Assembly: GCA_963760965.1 (NCBI GenBank)
Contig: CAVXEW010000009.1
Location: 62,001-126,000, forward strand
Source of the DNA: Pararhizobium_B sp963760965
GTDB taxonomy: Bacteria; Pseudomonadota; Alphaproteobacteria; Rhizobiales; Rhizobiaceae
DNA length: 64,000 nucleotides
Reading direction: 5' to 3'
Shown here: positions 43,868-52,994 of the stretch, in pieces
Layout of the letters: every line of letters starts with the position of its first letter
Position numbering within the stretch: the first letter of the stretch is position 1
Translations under genes and position numbers: made by a program
The notes under the pieces: generated by a model
The model's database searches: none
The model's input: the letters and a program-made list of their open reading frames with translations, nothing else
What the model was told of the DNA's origin: nothing

Positions 43868-43976
43868 TATCGCATCCCGAACTCGTGGAAGAGTTGTGGC
43901 ACATTGTTTCTAATCTCGCCGACTTGCGCTAACAGGTAGTCAGATTGCGCAAATCGCAGACGGGGGAGTGAGACAG

Positions 43977-44591
43977 GTGCCGGACCAGACGATATGGCAG
44001 GCCAGCCTGCCACTCCTGCTAGCCGCACTGCTGTGCGGATACCTCGTCGGCTCCATCCCGTTCGGACTGATACTCACGCGCATGGCCGGGCTCGGCGACG
44101 TGCGCAAGATCGGGTCGGGCAACATCGGCGCGACCAACGTCCTCCGCACGGGCAACAAGAAGGTTGCGGCGGCGACGCTTCTCTGCGACGCACTGAAAGG
44201 AACCGTGCCCGTAGTGGTGGCGCTCTACGCCTTCGGCCTGGACATGGGCATCGTGGCCGGGTTCGGCGCCTTTCTCGGACACCTGTTTCCGGTCTGGATC
44301 GGGTTCCGTGGTGGCAAGGGCGTCGCCACCTACATCGGCGTGCTGCTCGGCCTCGTTCCCGTGATGGTGCTCGTCTTCGCCGTCGTCTGGATCGGCGTTG
44401 CCTATATCACCCGCTACTCGTCGCTGGCCGCGCTCATCGCCACCGTGGCGACGACACTCGTCCTCTATTTCGCGGGTCACGCGAACGTTGCCGGACTCTT
44501 CGCCCTGATGACGATCCTCAGTTTCGTCAAGCACCGGACCAATATCGAGCGCCTCCTTTCCGGCGCGGAAAGCAAGATAGGCGCCAGTTGA
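43977..44591 (+). CDS. plsY: Acyl-phosphate:glycerol-3-phosphate acyltransferase
   Basis: About 204-aa inner-membrane enzyme, first acylation in phospholipid synthesis using acyl-phosphate from PlsX. Motifs: GSIPFGLILTR, GSGNIGATNVLRTGNKK and GHLFPVWIGFRGGKGVAT (three PlsY motifs). Five or so helices are evident. GTG 43977 is chosen since GGGGGAG is eight bases upstream; GTG 43968 would abut it. dprA starts immediately after its stop, suggesting coupling. An 8-bp TTGCGCAA palindrome (43945-43952) lies just upstream. Confidence 0.95.
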   Translation: MPDQTIWQASLPLLLAALLCGYLVGSIPFGLILTRMAGLGDVRKIGSGNIGATNVLRTGNKKVAAATLLCDALKGTVPVVVALYAFGLDMGIVAGFGAFLGHLFPVWIGFRGGKGVATYIGVLLGLVPVMVLVFAVVWIGVAYITRYSSLAALIATVATTLVLYFAGHANVAGLFALMTILSFVKHRTNIERLLSGAESKIGAS

Positions 44592-45740
44592 ATGAATGAT
44601 GCGACGAAGCCCGAGCCGGCCGGCATTCCCCTCACCGACCGGCAAAGGCTCGCGTGGCTGCGGCTGATCCGCAGCGACAATGTCGGACCCGCGACCTTCC
44701 GCGACCTGATCAACCATTTCGGTTCGGCGGAGACCGCCATCGAGATGCTCCCTGACCTGTCGGTGCGCGGCGGCGCGACCCGCCGGATCCGTGTGGCGAG
44801 CCGCGAGGACGCGGAGCGCGAGCTCGGCGCCGCCCACCGCTTCGGCGCGCATTTCATCGGCATCGGCGAACCATACTACCCCCCCGCCCTCAGGATGATC
44901 GACGGGGCACCGCCGCTGCTGGCAGTCAAGGGAAATCCAGAGGTGTTTCTTCCGCCGTCCGTCGGGATGGTCGGCGCGCGCAACGCCTCCATCGCCGGAT
45001 GCAAGTTCGCCGCCGCTATGGCGCGCGGCATTGCCGCAGCCGGCTACACCATCGCTTCCGGTCTCGCGCGCGGCATCGACGCAGCCGCGCACGGCGCGAC
45101 CCTATCCACCGGGACGATCGCAGCCATGGCCGGAGGCCTCGATCGGCCGTACCCGCCGGAAAACGCCGCGCTCTATGAACGCATCACCGGCGGCGAGGGC
45201 CTGGCAATCAGCGAGATGCCATTCGGCTGGGAACCGAGAGCCCGGGACTTCCCCCGCCGGAACCGGCTGATCGCCGGCGTCTCGCTCGGGCTCGTCGTGG
45301 TCGAGGCCGCGCGTCGGTCGGGTTCCCTCATCACGGCGCGCCGGGCCGCGGACTTCGGCCGGCTGGTTTTCGCCGTGCCGGGATCGCCGCTCGATCCCCG
45401 GGCGGCGGGTTGCAACGCCCTTCTCAAGGAGGGCGCGATCCTGACGACCGGTGTCGAAGACGTCCTGGAGGCGCTCGCGCCCGTCAGTCGTATCATGCCG
45501 ACGGATGTGCCGATCATCCGGGAGCCGGGCGACCAGGGACAGCCCATGAGCCCGCCTCCGGACGACAGCGAACGCGCGCGGATCGTAGAAGCGCTCGGTC
45601 CGACACCGGTCGAGATCGACGACATAATCCGGCATACGGGCCTGTCGCCTTCGGCGGTCTATCTCGTTCTTCTGGAGCTCGACCTCGCCGGCCGCCTCCA
45701 TCGTCATCCGGGCGGCCTTGTCTCCCTCGCCTACGAATAG
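44592..45740 (+). CDS. dprA: DNA-protecting protein DprA
   Basis: 382-aa DprA/Smf, which loads RecA on incoming single-stranded DNA in transformation. The Rossmann-like core shows VGARNASIAGCKFAAAMA, IASGLARGIDAAAHGATL and EMPFGWEPRARDFPRRNRLI; a C-terminal winged-helix (ALGPTPVEIDDIIRHTGLS) is present. The ATG directly follows the plsY stop (TGAATG). An N-terminal SAM-like domain covers about residues 10-80. No other competence gene is in the window. Confidence 0.95.
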   Translation: MNDATKPEPAGIPLTDRQRLAWLRLIRSDNVGPATFRDLINHFGSAETAIEMLPDLSVRGGATRRIRVASREDAERELGAAHRFGAHFIGIGEPYYPPALRMIDGAPPLLAVKGNPEVFLPPSVGMVGARNASIAGCKFAAAMARGIAAAGYTIASGLARGIDAAAHGATLSTGTIAAMAGGLDRPYPPENAALYERITGGEGLAISEMPFGWEPRARDFPRRNRLIAGVSLGLVVVEAARRSGSLITARRAADFGRLVFAVPGSPLDPRAAGCNALLKEGAILTTGVEDVLEALAPVSRIMPTDVPIIREPGDQGQPMSPPPDDSERARIVEALGPTPVEIDDIIRHTGLSPSAVYLVLLELDLAGRLHRHPGGLVSLAYE

Positions 45741-45747
45741 GCCCCGA

Positions 45748-45951
45748 TCAGGACTCCCCGATCGAGCGCGGTCGCCGACCAAGTTCGATCTCGCTCGCCT
45801 CGAGATAGGCCATCTCGAGAAGGTAGCAGAGCATGTCGCAGCCTTCCGCCTCCGCGACAGTCCGCATCTGGCCAAGCATTTCCCGGACGTAGCTGATATT
45901 CTCCAATGTCGGGCCGGTTGTCCGGATTTCCGTGTTTTTCGATTGAACCAT
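45748..45951 (-). CDS. Small conserved hypothetical protein
   Basis: 67-aa soluble helical protein: NISYVREMLGQMRTVAEAEG, then CDMLCYLLEMAYLEASEIEL. It is convergent with dprA (7-bp gap) and is read from a good candidate promoter (minus strand, 46030-46058). AAGG lies about ten bases before the ATG. From memory a protein of this kind is found at this dprA-topA position in rhizobia. No function known. Confidence 0.75.
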   Translation of the reverse strand: MVQSKNTEIRTTGPTLENISYVREMLGQMRTVAEAEGCDMLCYLLEMAYLEASEIELGRRPRSIGES

Positions 45952-46029
45952 ATGAAGAGGCCTTCTGCAGATCACGTCACCAGGCGGTTGTAGCGCCGAG
46001 GAAGAATTATCAGAGATTGCATTATGATG

Positions 46030-46058
46030 CTATAGCGATTTCAGGTTGTATTTGTCGA
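46030..46058 (-). promoter_or_regulatory. Promoter of the small gene beside dprA
   Basis: On the minus strand TCGACA (46053-46058), a 17-base spacer and CTATAG (46030-46035) match the rhizobial housekeeping consensus closely. Start of transcription would be near 46023, leaving a leader of about 70 bases. Confidence 0.55.
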
Positions 46059-46086
46059 CGGGGTGGATGCTAATTGGCAACTGGCC

Positions 46087-46115
46087 CTTGACCGCGCCGC
46101 GATCGCTGTCCATGT
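46087..46115 (+). promoter_or_regulatory. Candidate topA promoter
   Basis: CTTGAC (46087-46092), 17 bases, CCATGT (46110-46115). The -35 is exact for rhizobia, the -10 matches 4 of 6. Start of transcription near 46122, about 64 bases ahead of topA. Confidence 0.5.
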
Positions 46116-46185
46116 CGGAGCGCAGACTGTCCGGGCGGTCGACGGGGAATCCAGGCCGCTCCTTCGCGAGAATTCGAGATTGAGA

Positions 46186-48792
46186 ATGAACGTCGTCGTC
46201 GTCGAATCGCCTGCCAAGGCAAAGACCATCAACAAATACCTGGGATCCGGCTACAAGGTGCTGGCATCCTTCGGCCATGTTCGCGACCTGCCGGCCAAGG
46301 ACGGTTCGGTAAGGCCGGACGACGATTTCGAGATGACGTGGGAAGTCAACTCGGCGTCGAACAAGCGGCTGAAGGAAATCGCCGACGCGCTGAAGGGCTC
46401 AGACGGGCTCGTACTGGCGACCGACCCGGATCGTGAGGGCGAGGCGATATCCTGGCACGTGCTCGAGGTGCTGCGCCGCAAGCGAGCCATTGGCGACAAG
46501 CCCGTCAAGCGTGTGGTCTTCAACGCCATCACCAAGAAGGCCGTGCTCGATGCGATGGCCAATCCCCGCGACATCGACACCCCGCTCGTCGACGCATATC
46601 TCGCCCGCCGGGCACTCGACTATCTCGTCGGCTTCAACCTTTCGCCGGTGCTCTGGCGCAAGCTGCCGGGCGCCCGGTCTGCAGGCCGCGTCCAGTCTGT
46701 CGCGCTGCGTCTCGTGTGCGATCGCGAAGCGGAGATAGAAAGGTTTGTATCTGAGGAATACTGGCAGATCGCAGCGGAACTGAAGACGCCGCGAAGCGAC
46801 GTCTTTACGGCGCGCCTCGTGTCGAACGAAGGCAAGCGCCTTCAGAAGATGTCGATCTCCAACGCCGAACAGGCAGGCTCCATCAAGGAAATGCTGGAGG
46901 GAGCGACGTTCCGCACCGACAGCGTCGAGGCGAAGCCGACCAGGCGCAACCCCGCACCTCCCTTCACCACTTCGACGCTGCAGCAGGCCGCATCGTCGAA
47001 ACTCGGCTTCAATGCGTCGCGCACGATGCAGGTCGCCCAGCGTCTCTACGAAGGCATCGAGCTCGGCGGAGAAACCGTCGGCCTCATCACCTACATGAGG
47101 ACCGACGGCGTGCAGATGGCGCCGGAGGCCATCGACGCCGCCCGCGATGCGATAGGAGAGCAGTTCGGCCCCCGCTACCTGCCGGAGAAGGCGCGCTTCT
47201 ACTCGACGAAGGCGAAGAATGCCCAGGAAGCGCACGAGGCGATCCGCCCGACCGATTTCAACCGCACGCCCGACCAGGTGAAGCGCTATCTCGACGGCGA
47301 CCAGTTGAGGCTCTACGAGCTCGTCTGGAAGCGTGGCATTGCCAGCCAGATGGCGTCGGCCGAGATCGAGCGCACGACCGTCGAGATCACCGCGACGAAC
47401 GGCGGCAGGACCGCCGGGCTGCGCGCGACCGGTTCGGTCATCCGCTTCGACGGCTTCATCGCCGCCTACACCGACCAGAAGGAGGACGGCGAACAGGGCG
47501 ACGACGGAGACGACGACGGCCGCCTCCCCGAGATCAATCCCAACGAGGACCTCGCGCGTCAGAAGATCCTCTCTACCCAGCACTTCACCGAGCCGCCGCC
47601 ACGCTATTCAGAGGCCACCCTCATCAAGAAGATGGAAGAACTCGGCATCGGCCGCCCTTCCACCTATGCCGCGACTCTCGCCACGCTTCGCGACCGCGAG
47701 TACGTGACGATCGACAAGCGCAAGCTGGTGCCGGAAGCCAAGGGCCGTCTCGTCACGGCATTTCTGGAAAGCTTCTTCGAACGGTACGTCGAATACGACT
47801 TCACCGCCGACCTCGAAGAGAAGCTCGACAGCATCTCCGACGGCAAGCTGGCATGGAAGGACGTTCTGCGCGACTTCTGGAAGGACTTCCTGGTCCATGT
47901 CGAAGAGACCAAGGAACTCAGGGTTTCAGAGGTTCTCGATGCCTTGAACGAGGAACTTGCACCGCTCGTCTTCCCGAAGAAGGAGGACGGTGGCGATCCC
48001 CGCGCCTGTCCGAATTGCGGCTCCGGACAGCTCTCCCTCAAGCTCGGCAAGTACGGAGCCTTCGTCGGTTGCTCCAACTATCCGGAATGCAACTACACCC
48101 GCCAGCTTTCCTCCGAGAGCGGCAGCGAGGCGGAAGCCGCCCTGTCGAACGAGCCGAAAGGCCTCGGCAAGGATCCCCACACCGACGAGGAGATAACACT
48201 GAGAAGCGGACGCTTCGGACCTTACGTCCAGCGGGGTGACGGCAAGGAAGCCAAGCGCTCCAGCCTGCCGAAGGGCTGGAAGCCGGAGGACATGGACCAC
48301 GAGAAGGCGCTCGCGCTGCTCTCCCTTCCCCGCGATATCGGCAAGCACCCCGAAACGGGCAGGATGATTTCCGCCGGCATCGGCCGCTATGGCCCCTTCG
48401 TGCTCCACGACGGAAGCTACGCCAACCTCGAGAGCGTCGAGGACGTCTTCTCGATCGGGCTGAACCGCGCCGTGACCGTGATCGCAGAGAAGAAGGCAAA
48501 GGGACCAGGACGCGGCCGCGGCACTCCGGCGGCGATCAAGGAACTTGGCCAGCATCCGGACGGCGGCGTCATCACCGTGCGCGACGGCCGCTATGGCCCC
48601 TATGTCAATTGGGCGAAGGTCAACGCCACCCTGCCGAAGGGCAAGGACCCGCAAAGCGTCACCATGGAGGAAGCGCTTGGCCTGATCGCCGAAAAGGCGG
48701 GCAAGGGCGGCAAGAAGAAAACCTCCTCGGCGACCGCGAAGAGCAAGAAGGCGCCAGCCCGGAAGAAGTCCGCTGCGGCGACAAAGGAATAG
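46186..48792 (+). CDS. topA: DNA topoisomerase I
   Basis: 868-aa type IA topoisomerase relaxing negative supercoils. TOPRIM domain with Glu in VVVVESPAKAKTI and TDPDREGEAI (DxDxE), catalytic tyrosine in LITYMRTDG (about residue 303), one intact C4 zinc ribbon (CPNCGS ... GCSNYPEC) and three topo C-terminal repeats with GRFGPYV, GRYGPFV and GRYGPYV, ending in a Lys/Ala-rich tail. ATG 46186 aligns with the family start MNVVVVESP; ATG 46063 has no support. rnr follows with its ribosome-binding site inside the topA end. Confidence 0.97.
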   Translation: MNVVVVESPAKAKTINKYLGSGYKVLASFGHVRDLPAKDGSVRPDDDFEMTWEVNSASNKRLKEIADALKGSDGLVLATDPDREGEAISWHVLEVLRRKRAIGDKPVKRVVFNAITKKAVLDAMANPRDIDTPLVDAYLARRALDYLVGFNLSPVLWRKLPGARSAGRVQSVALRLVCDREAEIERFVSEEYWQIAAELKTPRSDVFTARLVSNEGKRLQKMSISNAEQAGSIKEMLEGATFRTDSVEAKPTRRNPAPPFTTSTLQQAASSKLGFNASRTMQVAQRLYEGIELGGETVGLITYMRTDGVQMAPEAIDAARDAIGEQFGPRYLPEKARFYSTKAKNAQEAHEAIRPTDFNRTPDQVKRYLDGDQLRLYELVWKRGIASQMASAEIERTTVEITATNGGRTAGLRATGSVIRFDGFIAAYTDQKEDGEQGDDGDDDGRLPEINPNEDLARQKILSTQHFTEPPPRYSEATLIKKMEELGIGRPSTYAATLATLRDREYVTIDKRKLVPEAKGRLVTAFLESFFERYVEYDFTADLEEKLDSISDGKLAWKDVLRDFWKDFLVHVEETKELRVSEVLDALNEELAPLVFPKKEDGGDPRACPNCGSGQLSLKLGKYGAFVGCSNYPECNYTRQLSSESGSEAEAALSNEPKGLGKDPHTDEEITLRSGRFGPYVQRGDGKEAKRSSLPKGWKPEDMDHEKALALLSLPRDIGKHPETGRMISAGIGRYGPFVLHDGSYANLESVEDVFSIGLNRAVTVIAEKKAKGPGRGRGTPAAIKELGQHPDGGVITVRDGRYGPYVNWAKVNATLPKGKDPQSVTMEEALGLIAEKAGKGGKKKTSSATAKSKKAPARKKSAAATKE

Positions 48793-48794
48793 AG

Positions 48795-51158
48795 TTGGCT
48801 CGTGAAAGCGATCGTCGCGGAAAGGGTGACGCCAGGCCGTCGTCCGGCGCGCCGGATGTCGCATCCGCGGGGAAGCGCCGCGACGGCATTCCCGACCGCG
48901 AGACCCTGCTGCGGTTCATCACCGAGCACCCCGATCGGGCGACCAAGCGTGATATAGCCAAGGCGTTTTCGCTGAAGGGCGAGGCCCGGGTTGCGCTCAA
49001 GGCGCTTCTCAAGGACCTCGAGAACGAGGGCCTGATAGAGCGGCGCCGCAAGCAGCTGGCCCGGCCAGGGAACCTGCCGCCCGTCGCCTTGCTCGACATT
49101 ACCACGCGCGATTCGGAGGGCGGGCTCGTTGCTCGCCCCGCCGAATGGCTGGAGGAATCCGGTGTGGCACCGGCTGTTGCAATCCGCCAGCCATCGCCCG
49201 CCGGACGCACCCGCCAGAAGCGGTCCGGACCCGTGCCCGGTATTGGCGACCGTGTCCTTGCACGCATCTTTCCCAGCACTTCGAAGTCGGGTCCCGCCTA
49301 TACGGCCCGGGTCATGAAGGTGATCGACCGCCGCCGAAACGCCGGACTGGGCGTCTTTCGCGAGACGCAGGGCGGAGGTGGTCGCATAATGCCTGTCGAG
49401 CGCCGCGGCGACGAACTCGTCGTCGACCCGGACCATACAGGCGGCGCCACCGACGGCGATCTCGTCGAGGTCGAGGCGACGCGCGCCGGGCGCTATGGAC
49501 TGCCGCATGGCAAGGTGCTGAACGTCATCGGATCGGTTGCCAGCGAGAAAGCGATCTCGATGATCGCAATCCACGCTCATGGCATACCGCACGTCTTCCC
49601 CGATGCCGTTCTCAGGGAAGCAGCCGACGCCAGTCCGGCGACCATGAAGAACCGCGAGGACTGGCGTGCCCTTCCGCTGGTGACGATCGACCCTCCGGAC
49701 GCCAAGGACCACGACGACGCCGTTTACGCGGAGGCGGACCCCTCGCCCGACAATCCGGGCGGCGTCGTCGTCACCGTGGCGATCGCCGACGTCTCCTGGT
49801 ACGTGCGCCACGACACCGCGCTCGACCGCGAAGCCCTGAAGCGCGGCAACTCCGTCTATTTTCCGGACCGCGTGGTACCTATGCTGCCAGAGCGCATCTC
49901 CAACGACCTCTGTTCCCTGCGCGAAGGACAGGACAGGCCGGCGCTGGCCGTGCGAATGGTTTTCTCGAGGGAGGGCCGGAAGGCGCGACACACCTTCCAC
50001 CGCATCATGATGAAGAGCCACGCCCGGCTTTCCTACCAGCAGGCGCAGGCCGCAATGGACGGAGCGCCCGACGACACGACGGGTCCGCTCCTCGACCTCG
50101 TGCTCAAGCCGCTCTGGCACGCCTACGAGGTGCTCGAGCGCGGGCGCAGCAGGCGCCAGCCGCTGGAACTCGACCTGCCGGAGCGCAAGATCCTCCTGAA
50201 AGAGGACGGCACGATCGACCGCGTCGTCGTGCCGCAGCGCCTGGATGCGCATCGCCTGATCGAGGAATTCATGATCCAGGCGAATGTCGCGGCGGCCGAG
50301 ACTCTCGAGCACAAGCGACAGCCGCTCGTCTACCGCGTCCACGACAGCCCGTCGCTTGCAAAGCAGGAATCGCTGCGTGAATTCCTTGCCACTCTCGACA
50401 TCCCCCTGGCGCGCGGCAACCTCCGGGCGAATCATTTCAACAGCATCCTGGCGCGAGCCATCGACAAGCCCTACGAGACGATGGTGGGCGAGATGGTGCT
50501 GAGATCGCAGAGCCAGGCCATCTACACGCAGGAAAACATCGGCCATTTCGGCCTCAACCTGCTGCGCTACGCACACTTCACCTCCCCGATCCGGCGATAT
50601 GCCGATCTCGTCGTCCACAGGGCGCTCGTGTCGTCCCTAAAGCTCGGCGAAGGCGGCCTGGCACCCGAACAGGAAGCGGCGCTCGACGACATCGCCGCCG
50701 AAATCTCGACATTCGAGCGCCGCGCGATGGCAGCCGAGCGCGAGACGGTCGACCGTCTGGTCGCCCACCATCTTGCCGGGCGCATCGGCGCCGTCTTCGA
50801 GGGCCGCGTATCCGGCGTCACAAAGTCCGGGCTGTTCATCGTCCTGCCACAATATGGCGCAGACGGCTTCGTCCCCGTTTCAACGCTCGGCCTCGACTAC
50901 TATATCTATGACGAGGTGCATCAGGCTCTGACCGGCGAGAGCACGGGCCTCGGCTATCGGCTGGGCGACACGGTCGAGGTCAAGCTCGTCGAAGCCGTGC
51001 CGCTCGCGGGCGCGCTGAGATTTGAGATTCTCGGCGAAGGACGCAAGATGCCGACGGCGGTTCGGTCCTTCCACAAGGCCGGACGACGGCAGGGACGCGG
51101 CAAGGGCTCGGACCTGCGTCGCAAGGCGGGCAGCCGGGCGCCGCGCGGACGGCGTTGA
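48795..51158 (+). CDS. rnr: Ribonuclease R
   Basis: 787-aa 3'-5' exoribonuclease that degrades structured RNA. An N-terminal winged helix (RFITEHPDRATKRDIAKAF), cold-shock domains, an RNB catalytic domain with DAKDHDDAVYAE, and a C-terminal S1 domain (GRVSGVTKSGLFIVLP) are in order, followed by an Arg/Gly-rich tail. The start is TTG 48795: AAGGA lies seven bases upstream, overlapping the topA stop, and there is no in-frame ATG for about 200 codons. It is very likely translated in an operon with topA, and followed by DUF983 and NUDIX genes. Confidence 0.94.
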   Translation: MARESDRRGKGDARPSSGAPDVASAGKRRDGIPDRETLLRFITEHPDRATKRDIAKAFSLKGEARVALKALLKDLENEGLIERRRKQLARPGNLPPVALLDITTRDSEGGLVARPAEWLEESGVAPAVAIRQPSPAGRTRQKRSGPVPGIGDRVLARIFPSTSKSGPAYTARVMKVIDRRRNAGLGVFRETQGGGGRIMPVERRGDELVVDPDHTGGATDGDLVEVEATRAGRYGLPHGKVLNVIGSVASEKAISMIAIHAHGIPHVFPDAVLREAADASPATMKNREDWRALPLVTIDPPDAKDHDDAVYAEADPSPDNPGGVVVTVAIADVSWYVRHDTALDREALKRGNSVYFPDRVVPMLPERISNDLCSLREGQDRPALAVRMVFSREGRKARHTFHRIMMKSHARLSYQQAQAAMDGAPDDTTGPLLDLVLKPLWHAYEVLERGRSRRQPLELDLPERKILLKEDGTIDRVVVPQRLDAHRLIEEFMIQANVAAAETLEHKRQPLVYRVHDSPSLAKQESLREFLATLDIPLARGNLRANHFNSILARAIDKPYETMVGEMVLRSQSQAIYTQENIGHFGLNLLRYAHFTSPIRRYADLVVHRALVSSLKLGEGGLAPEQEAALDDIAAEISTFERRAMAAERETVDRLVAHHLAGRIGAVFEGRVSGVTKSGLFIVLPQYGADGFVPVSTLGLDYYIYDEVHQALTGESTGLGYRLGDTVEVKLVEAVPLAGALRFEILGEGRKMPTAVRSFHKAGRRQGRGKGSDLRRKAGSRAPRGRR

Positions 51159-51183
51159 ACCACGGACGAAGGGAAGGCAGACG

Positions 51184-51645
51184 ATGGCGCGATACGGCAC
51201 CATGAAGATACTAGAGGGCGCGCAGACAGCGGAGAACCGCCAGCCGCGCCCGGTCGTCGCCGCCATGAAGCGCGGCTTCCGCAACCGCTGCCCGCACTGC
51301 GGCGAGCCCGGCCTGTTCCGGGCTTTCCTCAAGCCCGTCGACGCCTGCGCGGCCTGCGGCGAGGAAATGCACCACCACCGTGCCGACGACCTGCCTGCCT
51401 ATCTCGTCGCGCTCATAGTCGGCCACATCATGGTCGGCGGCTGGCTCATGACCGAAACTCTCTGGAACCTCACCAGTTGGGAGCACCTTGCCATCTGGTC
51501 TCCGATAACGGTGGCGGCGGCGGTGCTCCTGCTGCAGCCGATCAAGGGCGCCGTCATCGGCCTGCAATGGGCAAACCGCATGCACGGCTTCGACGATCCG
51601 GAGAACGATCCTGCGCTCATGCCACTGCAGGATCATGCGCGGTGA
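51184..51645 (+). CDS. DUF983 membrane protein
   Basis: 153-aa protein. A zinc-ribbon-like N-terminal part (RNRCPHCGEPGLFRAF, then DACAACGEEMHHHRADD) precedes two transmembrane helices (LPAYLVALIVGHIMVGGW, and ITVAAAVLLLQPIKGAVIGL). DUF983 proteins are small, conserved next to rnr in alphaproteobacteria; function unknown. AAGG is well placed. The start codon of the next gene overlaps its stop. Confidence 0.88.
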   Translation: MARYGTMKILEGAQTAENRQPRPVVAAMKRGFRNRCPHCGEPGLFRAFLKPVDACAACGEEMHHHRADDLPAYLVALIVGHIMVGGWLMTETLWNLTSWEHLAIWSPITVAAAVLLLQPIKGAVIGLQWANRMHGFDDPENDPALMPLQDHAR

Positions 51646-52352
51646 GGCTAGAGCAGAGCGATCCGGCCGCGGATGCAAGGGCCGGGCCGGACGCGACGGC
51701 CCGTGTCGCCGTCGTTTCCCGCCCCAGAGACGCCGCCTCGCTGATCCTCATTGACCGAACCGCAGGGACCTTCAGGGTCCTCGTCGGCCGGCGAAACCAT
51801 CGCCATGCGTTCATGCCGAACACCTACGTCTTCCCCGGAGGACGGCGAGATCGCTCCGACAGCCGGACCGCCGTCGCGGCGGATCTCGACGCCGCCGTCG
51901 CCGCAAGGCTCTTGGCCCGCGTCCCTGCATCGACCCCGCCGTCCCGCCCCCGGGCGCTCGCAGTGGCAGCGGTGCGCGAAACACGGGAAGAGACGGGCCT
52001 CGACATCGGCCTCACGGACCCGGCGACATCCATGCCGAGCCTCGCGGCCCTGAGGTTTTTTGCACGCGCCATCACGCCGACTCACAGCAGCCGCAGATAC
52101 GACACCCGGTTCTTCGCCTGCTTCACGGACGAAGCGGACGTAGACCCCGATGCAGCCGCCGATTCCGACGAACTGCAGGATCTGCGCTGGATTCCGATCG
52201 CTCCCCCGCCAGAAATCGCCCTCCCCGCCATCACTCGGATCATTCTCTCGGACCTCGCTGCAGCGCTTGCCGAAGACGAACGCCTCGGCCACGAGCGGCC
52301 GGCCCCCTTCTACCGCTTCCGATCCGGCAAACGGATCCGCGAACTCCTCTGA
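51642..52352 (+). CDS. NUDIX hydrolase
   Basis: 236-aa NUDIX-fold hydrolase of the longer rhizobial type. The catalytic helix is RALAVAAVRETREETGLDIG (REx2EExG core intact), preceded by the strand NTYVFPGGRRDRSDS. Such enzymes hydrolyse nucleoside diphosphate derivatives or CoA; the substrate is unknown. The start is GTG 51642, overlapping the DUF983 stop by 4 bases (GTGA), a translational coupling. The last gene of topA-rnr-DUF983-NUDIX. Confidence 0.88.
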   Translation: MRLEQSDPAADARAGPDATARVAVVSRPRDAASLILIDRTAGTFRVLVGRRNHRHAFMPNTYVFPGGRRDRSDSRTAVAADLDAAVAARLLARVPASTPPSRPRALAVAAVRETREETGLDIGLTDPATSMPSLAALRFFARAITPTHSSRRYDTRFFACFTDEADVDPDAAADSDELQDLRWIPIAPPPEIALPAITRIILSDLAAALAEDERLGHERPAPFYRFRSGKRIRELL

Positions 52353-52478
52353 GACGTTCGGCGCCCGGCCGGCTACAACGCGCTTGACTTTTCCACCGCG
52401 ATTTGTAGTTTCCGGCACCAGATAAGCCGTGGGCCGGGACCGGTGTCCGCGGCTTCATTTTTCGAGAGGCAGACTATC

Positions 52479-52646
52479 ATGGCCAAGGCGACCACAATCA
52501 AGATCAAGCTGCAGTCGACGGCGGACACCGGCTTCTTCTATGTCACCAAGAAGAACAGCCGCACGATGACCGAGAAGATGGTCAAGACCAAGTACGATCC
52601 GATCGCGAAGAAGCACGTCGAGTTCAAGGAAGCCAAGATCAAATAG
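52479..52646 (+). CDS. rpmG: 50S ribosomal protein L33
   Basis: 55-aa L33 (MAKATTIKIKLQST ... FKEAKIK), the cysteine-free type without the zinc CxxC motifs. It sits in the 50S E-site region. GAGAGG is present upstream of the ATG. It is followed by a very strong terminator and is probably a monocistronic transcript. Confidence 0.97.
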   Translation: MAKATTIKIKLQSTADTGFFYVTKKNSRTMTEKMVKTKYDPIAKKHVEFKEAKIK

Positions 52647-52668
52647 GATCCGCTTCCCTGCATGAATG

Positions 52669-52703
52669 AAAAACGCCGCTTTCGAGAGAAAGCGGCGTTT
52701 TTT
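52669..52703 (+). terminator. Rho-independent terminator of rpmG
   Basis: A perfect 15-bp stem (AAAAACGCCGCTTTC and GAAAGCGGCGTTTTT) with a GAGA tetraloop and a T run on its right side. It starts 23 bases after the rpmG stop codon. Confidence 0.95.
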
Positions 52704-52994
52704 CGATTGGGGGCCGGCCAGGAGTTTGACTGCGGTACGAGGAGGCCACATTGTCCCAAACCTGGCCGGCCAACCCCACGATTCAGGAGATGCGGCGGAC
52801 CTGAGCATCATGGGGTATGCAATACGAATGGGCCACATAGGCGGCTACATGTTCCATTTTGCGCAGAACAATCCGAAAATCAATGGGTCGTTAAGGAGAA
52901 TCTTCAAAGAAATGCTTTATCGTTAACATATGTCGTTGACGACTGCATTTTTCCATGTTCGGAGTTTGAAATAAGCCATCTTTAGGCCGGAAAA
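52704..52994. other. Non-coding stretch between rpmG terminator and pleD
   Basis: No convincing gene. An 11-bp perfect inverted repeat, GGCCGGCCAGG (52712-52722) and CCTGGCCGGCC (52761-52771), flanks 38 bp. Toward pleD the sequence becomes AT-rich (52900-52980), and TTAAC/GTTAAC motifs occur (near 52893 and 52923). An ORF that would run through the rpmG terminator (MKNAAFERK...) is not considered real. Confidence 0.4.

Noticed and set aside
46399..47583. 394-codon minus-strand ORF opposite topA
   Set aside because: Antisense shadow of a highly conserved gene in GC-rich DNA; no ribosome-binding site or recognisable product.
52666..52926. 86-codon ORF after rpmG
   Set aside because: Its first codons lie in the rpmG terminator stem; no SD; the peptide lacks any pattern.
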